DNA of 64,000 nt from Nematostella vectensis (lineage: Eukaryota > Cnidaria > Anthozoa > Actiniaria > Edwardsiidae): positions 2,633,203 through 2,697,202 of the forward strand of contig NC_064037.1 of assembly GCF_932526225.1 (NCBI RefSeq), read 5' to 3'. Made by a program: the position numbers and the translations under genes. Below the pieces are notes generated by a model, which was not told the DNA's origin, made no database searches, and saw only the letters and a program-made list of their open reading frames with translations. Positions 63,021 through 64,000 of this stretch are shown here, piece by piece; the first letter of the stretch is position 1, and each line of letters starts with the position of its first letter.

Positions 63021-64000
63021 GATTTCAATTTCAATTTTCAATTTCAATATATTTTATTTGGTACCCTTATACATGATTATATATCAGGTGTTTTTCCAAA
63101 TAGTTAAGATAAAAAGGAGGTTGTCATTATCCGTGGTGTGCATTTATTCTTTTAGGCATTCAAATCTTTTTCTTGTGCAGTCAAAAATATATTTTGCAGT
63201 TTCCCTGTTAATGATCTCGTTTCTTTGATCCATGGTAATAATAAAAAGGAAAGCTCTTTCAGATGTCATTGCATTTAAGTTGATATTAGTTTTGTCTTTG
63301 ATAACACTATAGTATGCCTTTCTAATCGCGTTGTATGTAGGGCATTTTACAAGAAAGTGTTCTTCGTTTTCTATTCCATTTTTGCAAATCGTGCACCTCC
63401 TCTCATTTGGGGGCACATATGGTTTGGCATGTCTACCTGTTTCGATGGCCAAATTATGATTGCTTAGTCTTAATTTTGTGACGGCAATTCTGTGTTGTAC
63501 ATTATTAATTTGGGTAAGATATTTTTCAAGTTCGTAGACCACCTTGAAGGTCCTGAAAGTTCGCAATTTATTCTTTTGGCGTGGGTCTCTTCTACTATCA
63601 TTGTGAATCTCACTTAGCCACACCTGTCGCTCGATATCTTCAAAGCGCATCTTTATTAAATTTATAGACGTGTTTGGGGCATCAAGCCATATATAGCCCA
63701 AGCCTGCTCGATCTAAAATGTTTTTCAGTTTGTGCACCCAAGTTACCTTGCTGTTATTTTCTAAAGAATCTAGGAAAGCCAACACAGCAAGTTTACTGTG
63801 GTCAGAATTTATCATTTTTTGCCAATATTTTATTGCTCTACATTTGGCTTTTAAACGCATTGGAAATCTACCGACCTCGGATCTACATGCATTAGAACTG
63901 CAGTACCTGTTGACGCCTAGCAGCCAACGTATAAACCTTGTGTGTACCGATTCTATGGGGTCTTTTTCTAGTTTGTCATTGCAGTCTGTTCCCCACACCT
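63021..64000 (-). mobile_element. 3' end of a non-LTR retrotransposon (LINE), runs off right edge
   Basis: Consists of the C-terminal coding part (63144 onward), a short 3' UTR with aaataaaatatattg, and a terminal tail of attgaaa/ttcaat-type repeats at about 63023-63055. The tail abuts and interrupts a copy of the local 120-bp repeat, marking the insertion point. Confidence 0.85.
63144..63998 (-). CDS. LINE ORF2 C-terminal region (partial)
   Basis: At least 284 residues, open to the window edge, so the first methionine is not a start. The sequence is that of the region C-terminal to the reverse transcriptase domain in many LINE families (ESVHTRFIRWLLGVNRYCS, RFPMRLKAKCRAIKYW), and it ends with a zinc-knuckle-like CTICKNGIENEEHFLVKCP motif (C-x2-C...H-x4-C), common in Jockey/RTE-like ORF2 C-termini. 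No frameshift in the visible part, so the copy may be fairly young. The stop is at 63144-63146. Confidence 0.85.
   Translation of the reverse strand: MWGTDCNDKLEKDPIESVHTRFIRWLLGVNRYCSSNACRSEVGRFPMRLKAKCRAIKYWQKMINSDHSKLAVLAFLDSLENNSKVTWVHKLKNILDRAGLGYIWLDAPNTSINLIKMRFEDIERQVWLSEIHNDSRRDPRQKNKLRTFRTFKVVYELEKYLTQINNVQHRIAVTKLRLSNHNLAIETGRHAKPYVPPNERRCTICKNGIENEEHFLVKCPTYNAIRKAYYSVIKDKTNINLNAMTSERAFLFIITMDQRNEIINRETAKYIFDCTRKRFECLKE

Overview
This is eukaryotic, animal DNA. The host genes have many short phase-compatible introns, the intergenic DNA is AT-rich and full of small inverted-repeat transposons, and the domain combinations (PAN + EGF + LamG-like, an orphan class A GPCR, short collagen exons) together with a Polinton-type element point to a cnidarian, probably an anthozoan such as Nematostella. 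The species call is inference; no database was searched.

Host genes: (1) the N-terminal 381 codons of a GH35 beta-galactosidase on the minus strand at the left edge; (2) an orphan rhodopsin-class GPCR with a single coding exon at 6689-7750; (3) a secreted multidomain gene on the minus strand, 35662 to 11203, encoding signal peptide, PAN domain, EGF, a Ser/Thr/Pro stalk, two more EGF repeats and a LamG/pentraxin-like C-terminus; (4) a collagen-like 5' gene fragment at 40574-41658; (5) a single-exon orphan ORF at 42828-43823; (6) a complete five-exon UBE2G1 ubiquitin-conjugating enzyme at 45618-50007; (7) a complete thirteen-exon GH63-family (YMR196W-like) glycosidase at 52356-60933, predicted 905 residues. 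All three multi-exon reconstructions are phase-consistent at every junction.

The stalk of gene 3 is the most unusual feature. It is encoded by a tandem array of about 102-bp units at 27145-29531, plus remnants at 13405-13530. Each unit carries a complete 24-nt phase 1-1 micro-exon with its own AG acceptor and GT donor. There are 24 consecutive units on the right and one more intact unit on the left.

A 13,532-bp Polinton/Maverick-like virus-derived element (13595-27126) lies inside this micro-exon array. It has roughly 280-345 bp terminal inverted repeats and an exact 6-bp target duplication (ctaaag). It is GC-rich compared with the host and carries a retroviral-type integrase, an A32/FtsK-like packaging ATPase, a likely major capsid protein, a protein-primed PolB remnant and about nine other conserved-looking ORFs, several with membrane segments. 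It is dead: there are nonsense codons in the capsid and ATPase genes, frameshifts in at least five genes, a TTAA-inserting MITE in one gene, a 5'-truncated CR1-like LINE in PolB, and loss of the PolB C-terminus.

The rest of the window holds intergenic DNA and introns with foldback elements, TTAA MITEs, minisatellites (31-, 33- and 68-bp units), a 337-bp CCCT microsatellite and the 3' end of a non-LTR retrotransposon at the right edge. One minisatellite has copied the splice acceptor of exon 11 of the glycosidase gene.
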